Under the pieces are notes generated by a model, which worked only from the letters and a program-made list of their open reading frames with translations, was not told where the DNA came from and did no database searches. This document shows, piece after piece, positions 23,801-27,026 of a stretch of 27,026 nucleotides of DNA. The stretch spans positions 1 to 27,026 of the forward strand of contig CAJURU010000035.1 of assembly GCA_910588845.1 (NCBI GenBank). Reading direction: 5' to 3'. Numbering within the stretch: the stretch's first letter is position 1; each line of letters opens with the position of its first letter. The translations under genes were made by a program, and so were the position numbers. This stretch comes from an uncultured Lachnospiraceae bacterium. Its GTDB lineage: Bacteria > Bacillota > Clostridia > Lachnospirales > Lachnospiraceae.

Positions 23801-25318
23801 ATGGGAAGAAAGGATGGAAGTATTACCCTGTTTCTAGCCCTTGTCTTAACACTGGTGTTCTCGTTATGTTTTTCCTTGCTGGAAGCCGCCAGGGTGCAGG
23901 CGCTTCGTGAGCTTGCCCAGCGAAAGCTTTTGCTGAATCTGGAGTCTGTGTTTGGGCGGTACAACTCTGAGTTGTGGGAGCAGTATGGACTGCTGTTTTT
24001 AGATGCCGGCAATAAATTCGCAGAACTTGATGTGGCCTTGTTAGAGGGGCGCGGGATGGAGGAGTCCGGGTTAGCACAGAGAGGAGCCGGGTTTTACCGC
24101 ATGGCAATGAAAGATTTACAAGTCACAGAATACGCCTTGGCGACAGATGATGGAGGAGCCGTTTTTGAAAAGCAAGCCTGCGCCGCAATTCAGGCGCAGC
24201 TTGCCGCCGGTGCAGCAGAATTAATCAAAGGAAAACTGGATGGCGGCAAGAAGATGGCAAAGGAGTCGGAAGAGTTGCAAAAACAATGGGAATCTGCCAA
24301 GAATGCAATGTCGCAGGCAGAGGAGATAGAACAGGAAAAAGAGCGCGTTGAATGGGATGACGGGGAAGGAGCCGGAGTTTTAAGCGGGGGTAAGACAGAG
24401 GGGATTTCCGTGGGGAATACAGGGAATCTGCCTGAAAACCCGCTGGATTCCGTGGATGTATTAAAAAGTTCGCTGACGCTGAATCTGGTGGTTGAAGACC
24501 CTTCTGGAATTTCCAGCAAGGCGATTCCGCTGTCAGATACGCTGTCAAATCGCAGGAAGGAACAAGGAAACTTGAAATTGCCTGATGAGGGAGGTTTAGA
24601 TAAATTATGGTTTCTTCAATATTTGAACCGGTATTTTTCCTGCGGCAGCGGCTCTGCTAAACAGGGCGGTAAAGCGCATGCTCTGGAATATGAGTTGGAA
24701 TATTGCGTGGCGGGAAAAAGTTCTGATTATGAAAATCTGGAAAAAACAGTGAAAGAGCTGCTTCTCATTCGTGAAGCAGGTAATTTTACAACAATTATGC
24801 AGGATAGCAAAAAACAGGCGCTTGCGTTAGAGATTGCCACGGCGGCGGTCGGCTTCACGGGGGTTGCTCCGCTCATCTATGCAGTGAAGATTGGCATCTT
24901 GCTGGCGTGGAGTTATATCGAAAGTATTTTGGATGTGCGTTGTCTATTGTCAGGCGGACGTGTTGCGCTGGTAAAAGCCGTCTCCGATTGGAAAAGCGAC
25001 GTGTCTGTAGGAGAAAAAGCGCTGGATAAAAAGGCGGAGAAGACAGAGAGCCGTGAAGATGGTTTGGATTACCGGGAATATCTTCAGATTTTGCTGCTGT
25101 TGGTACGCGAGGAAACATTGGCGTTCCGCGCTATGGATATCATAGAGCGCAATATGGCGTTGAAACAGAGAACGTTTAGAATGGATTGTCAAATTCACGG
25201 TGTGCAGGCAGTGGGACTTTATACGGCGTTTCCCTTGTTTCTGGGGTTTATCACAACCCAAAAGACAGATGATGGATTATATCATTTTCGTGGGCAAGGC
25301 AGTCTTATGTATAAATGA
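23801..25318 (+). CDS. TadE/G-like pilus protein (DUF5702 type)
   Basis: A 505-residue protein with an N-terminal pilin-like helix (about 8-30, GSITLFLALVLTLVFSLCFSLLEAARV) and a long, mostly helical and polar ectodomain. The opening resembles TadE/TadF/TadG proteins, and I associate this long form with DUF5702 proteins in clostridial tad loci. The residue at +5 after Gly6 is Phe, not Glu, unlike the other pilin-like proteins here, so processing is doubtful and it may stay as a membrane anchor. A central stretch (about 145-240) is low in complexity and rich in Glu/Lys/Gly; a hydrophobic stretch lies at about 345-380. It starts 12 bases after flp, with GGAG upstream. Confidence 0.8.
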   Translation: MGRKDGSITLFLALVLTLVFSLCFSLLEAARVQALRELAQRKLLLNLESVFGRYNSELWEQYGLLFLDAGNKFAELDVALLEGRGMEESGLAQRGAGFYRMAMKDLQVTEYALATDDGGAVFEKQACAAIQAQLAAGAAELIKGKLDGGKKMAKESEELQKQWESAKNAMSQAEEIEQEKERVEWDDGEGAGVLSGGKTEGISVGNTGNLPENPLDSVDVLKSSLTLNLVVEDPSGISSKAIPLSDTLSNRRKEQGNLKLPDEGGLDKLWFLQYLNRYFSCGSGSAKQGGKAHALEYELEYCVAGKSSDYENLEKTVKELLLIREAGNFTTIMQDSKKQALALEIATAAVGFTGVAPLIYAVKIGILLAWSYIESILDVRCLLSGGRVALVKAVSDWKSDVSVGEKALDKKAEKTESREDGLDYREYLQILLLLVREETLAFRAMDIIERNMALKQRTFRMDCQIHGVQAVGLYTAFPLFLGFITTQKTDDGLYHFRGQGSLMYK

Positions 25319-25346
25319 CGGGAATTTGTAAGGAGGGTGTGGAAAA

Positions 25347-26189
25347 GTGCCTCAAATGACAAGAAAGGAAAAGAAAAGAATCTCTCTCAGGCAAAATAGT
25401 TGGATAGGAATAAAAGGTGGGACATTCGTTCCATGGGAGGCACTTTTCCCTGCCCTCCGCAAATGCAAAGGGGCTGTGACGCTGGAAGCGGCGTTGGTGT
25501 TTCCGCTGTTTCTATTTGCTGTGATTACGGTTTTGTCCTTGTTTTTGCTGATGCAGACGCAGTATATTGTGGCGAATTCATTAGATGCTGCTGTGGCAGA
25601 TACCGCGCTGCTGCGGAATAAGACGCCCGGGGAGGCAAAGGCATTGACCCAGGCGGCGTTCTACAAAGAATTGGCCGTACAGAAACGCTCATTATCCCTC
25701 ATCAAAGGAGGCATAGCCGGTTTCTCCTGGAAAAGTACAAGTGTTGATGAAATTTATATTGACGCCTTCGTAACGTATCAGATTCGCTTTCCAGTGAGCT
25801 TTTTTGGCAAGCGGCAGATGACGGTTTCCGATGAGTGCCGTATACATCGCTGGGTGGGAGCTCAGGAAGATAAAACGGTGGGCAAGGATGAATCATGGGT
25901 ATTTATCACGCCGACCCAGAGTGTGTACCACGAGAGCAGGGATTGTACGCATCTAAAATTGTCTGTTCAATCGGTAAGAGCAGCGGTGATGAATGGTTTA
26001 CAACAATCTTACGCGCCTTGTGCACACTGCGCGAAGGGGCAGATTATGGAGAAAATTGTCTATGTGACGGCAGAGGGCGGCTGTTATCATTACCATCTTG
26101 CATGCAGCGGTTTGAAACGAACCGTTTATATGATAAAACGTTCGGAGACAGGGAGTAAGAAACCATGTTCAAGATGTGGCGGAAAATAA
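25347..26189 (+). CDS. TadE-like pilin with two C-terminal Cys/His motifs
   Basis: A 280-residue minor pilin candidate. After a long basic leader comes G42|AVTLE with glutamate at +5 and a hydrophobic helix (about 43-72), the TadE pattern. The external part ends in two copies of the pattern YH-x4-C-x2-L ... PC-x2-C. The first has His195, Cys200, Cys225 and Cys228; the second His248, Cys253, Cys274 and Cys277. Each has the ligands for a zinc site; similar YH...C...PCxxC modules terminate other secreted Firmicutes proteins. Presenting two on a pilus is unusual and hints at metal binding or redox/adhesive tip function (inference). GTG start at 25347 with GGAGGG upstream; the ATG three codons later is possible. 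Confidence 0.82.
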   Translation: MPQMTRKEKKRISLRQNSWIGIKGGTFVPWEALFPALRKCKGAVTLEAALVFPLFLFAVITVLSLFLLMQTQYIVANSLDAAVADTALLRNKTPGEAKALTQAAFYKELAVQKRSLSLIKGGIAGFSWKSTSVDEIYIDAFVTYQIRFPVSFFGKRQMTVSDECRIHRWVGAQEDKTVGKDESWVFITPTQSVYHESRDCTHLKLSVQSVRAAVMNGLQQSYAPCAHCAKGQIMEKIVYVTAEGGCYHYHLACSGLKRTVYMIKRSETGSKKPCSRCGGK

Positions 26190-26263
26190 AGAATATATAG
26201 GAAAGCCAATGAAAAATAAAGGTAAGAGCGCCCAAAATATGCGGCGTACGAAAGGGGAAAATT

Positions 26264-26683
26264 ATGCAGAAAATATTGGTTTTGGGGTTGTTAAGTTTAT
26301 GTAGTTTAGAAGATGTAAAATACCGGCGTTTGACTGTAATCTATATCTTGATGTTTGGGATTGTCGGCGTTATTTTACATATGTTTGCCCCGGTGTGCTC
26401 CATTTACAGTATTTTGTGGGGAATGCTTTTAGGGATTGTTCTGATTTTAATCAGTATAGCCACACGTGGAAGCCTGGGGCTGGGCGATGGAATTCTGTTG
26501 GTAGTGACAGGCGTATACCTGGGTGGATATGGAAACTTACAGTTGTTTCTGTATGGGCTGCTGCTGTCGGCGTTATGTTCTTTAGGGCTTTTAGTTCTAA
26601 AGAGGAAAAAGAGGAAAGATGAAATTGCTTTCGTGCCATTTTTGCTGTTGTCTTACTTTTTCCTGTTGTTTCAAGGAGTGTAG
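26264..26683 (+). CDS. Second prepilin peptidase, A24 family
   Basis: A 139-residue polytopic membrane protein that keeps both A24 catalytic aspartates in the same places as the first peptidase: Asp17 (SLEDVKYRRL) and Asp75 in GLGD (72-75). A late PFLLLSYF segment corresponds to the conserved Pro-Phe helix of the family. It is shorter than the first peptidase and near the minimum for the fold. AAAGGGG precedes the ATG. It is encoded immediately before a TadE-like gene (two bases apart), suggesting a dedicated substrate. Confidence 0.85.
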   Translation: MQKILVLGLLSLCSLEDVKYRRLTVIYILMFGIVGVILHMFAPVCSIYSILWGMLLGIVLILISIATRGSLGLGDGILLVVTGVYLGGYGNLQLFLYGLLLSALCSLGLLVLKRKKRKDEIAFVPFLLLSYFFLLFQGV

Positions 26684-26685
26684 GT

Positions 26686-27006
26686 ATGTGGAGAAAGAAG
26701 TGTTTTCCCACTGCTTTGTGTATTCGGGACGTCTGGATCATTAAGTTAAAAACAGCTCCAGGGCAGAAGGTTAAGGGCAGCTTAACCGTAGAAGCATCAA
26801 TCGTTGTCCCGGTCGTTCTGTTATGTATCTTTTTGCTTGTGGATGCTGGAATACAATTGTACGCTGGGACAACAGAACTTGTGAAGGAACAGGAAATGTG
26901 GGAGGATTTTCACCCTGCGCAAAAGTTTCGCAAGCTGGAATTGTTGGAGGAAGTGTTCGGAGCATCAGAAGTTATAGGACAATATGAAGTGACCCCACAT
27001 TTGTAG
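26686..27006 (+). CDS. TadE-like minor pilin
   Basis: A 106-residue protein with a 31-residue basic leader, processing site G31|SLTVE with glutamate at +5, a hydrophobic helix (about 37-58) and a short acidic ectodomain. This is the TadE/TadF pattern, with a very short C-terminal part. AAGGAG lies seven bases before the ATG, and the gene follows the second peptidase by two bases. It is complete within the window. The operon may continue beyond the right edge. Confidence 0.8.
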   Translation: MWRKKCFPTALCIRDVWIIKLKTAPGQKVKGSLTVEASIVVPVVLLCIFLLVDAGIQLYAGTTELVKEQEMWEDFHPAQKFRKLELLEEVFGASEVIGQYEVTPHL

Positions 27007-27026
27007 CAACGTGGATTTACCTGTAT

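Noticed and set aside
26208..26280. Short frame starting at ATG 26208
   Set aside because: It has no convincing ribosome site and overlaps the second peptidase start in another frame.

Overview
The window looks like chromosomal DNA of a flagellated clostridium, most likely a Lachnospiraceae member. The grounds are Firmicutes-type ribosome binding sites and sigma-A promoters, a BofA homologue and a DUF2508/YaaL-type protein, secreted proteins built from Ig-like and fibronectin III modules, a flagellin with a large FliK-like repeat protein upstream, and a Gram-positive tad/flp pilus operon. Species cannot be named from the sequence. I see no tRNA, rRNA, CRISPR array or intact insertion sequence, and no gene-free stretch over 300 bases; the largest gaps (about 185 bases, at 6909-7093 and 12404-12593) hold regulatory sequence.

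Left part (1-3034, + strand): a lysine-rich Ig/Fn3 surface protein that lacks a signal peptide and is probably cut off or broken at its 5' end. It ends in a 24-bp-arm terminator. Next is an AlbA_2-type regulator whose consensus sigma-A promoter is packed with iterated TTCTAAC/GTTAGAA motifs.

Centre-left (3097-12403, - strand): a response regulator, a sensor histidine kinase and a one-pass membrane protein are translationally coupled. They are followed, after a hairpin and an 11-bp tandem repeat, by a large FtsX-type permease and its MacB-type ATPase. This reads as an envelope-sensing two-component system controlling an ABC exporter or mechanotransmission complex. Upstream, with its own promoter and terminator, is a secreted two-Fn3 protein with a C-terminal domain that may be a beta-propeller.

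Centre (12529-17784, + strand): flagellar genes. A sigma-28-like promoter precedes a 1031-residue FliK-like/DUF6240-type protein containing about ten degenerate repeats, then flagellin and its chaperone FliS. A DUF2508-type gene and a bofA gene then lie divergently between the flagellar and pilus loci.

Right part (18532-27006, + strand): a tad/flp type IVb pilus operon behind a near-consensus sigma-A promoter: prepilin peptidase, TadZ/CpaE-like protein, CpaF ATPase, TadB, TadC with a large N-terminal insertion, a 57-residue Flp pilin, a DUF5702-type protein, a TadE-like pilin carrying two H-x4-C...C-x2-C motifs, a second prepilin peptidase and a second TadE-like protein. CpaF powers assembly through TadB/TadC, the peptidases would process Flp and the TadE-like proteins, and the latter two probably form minor or tip subunits. 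The operon may continue past the right edge.
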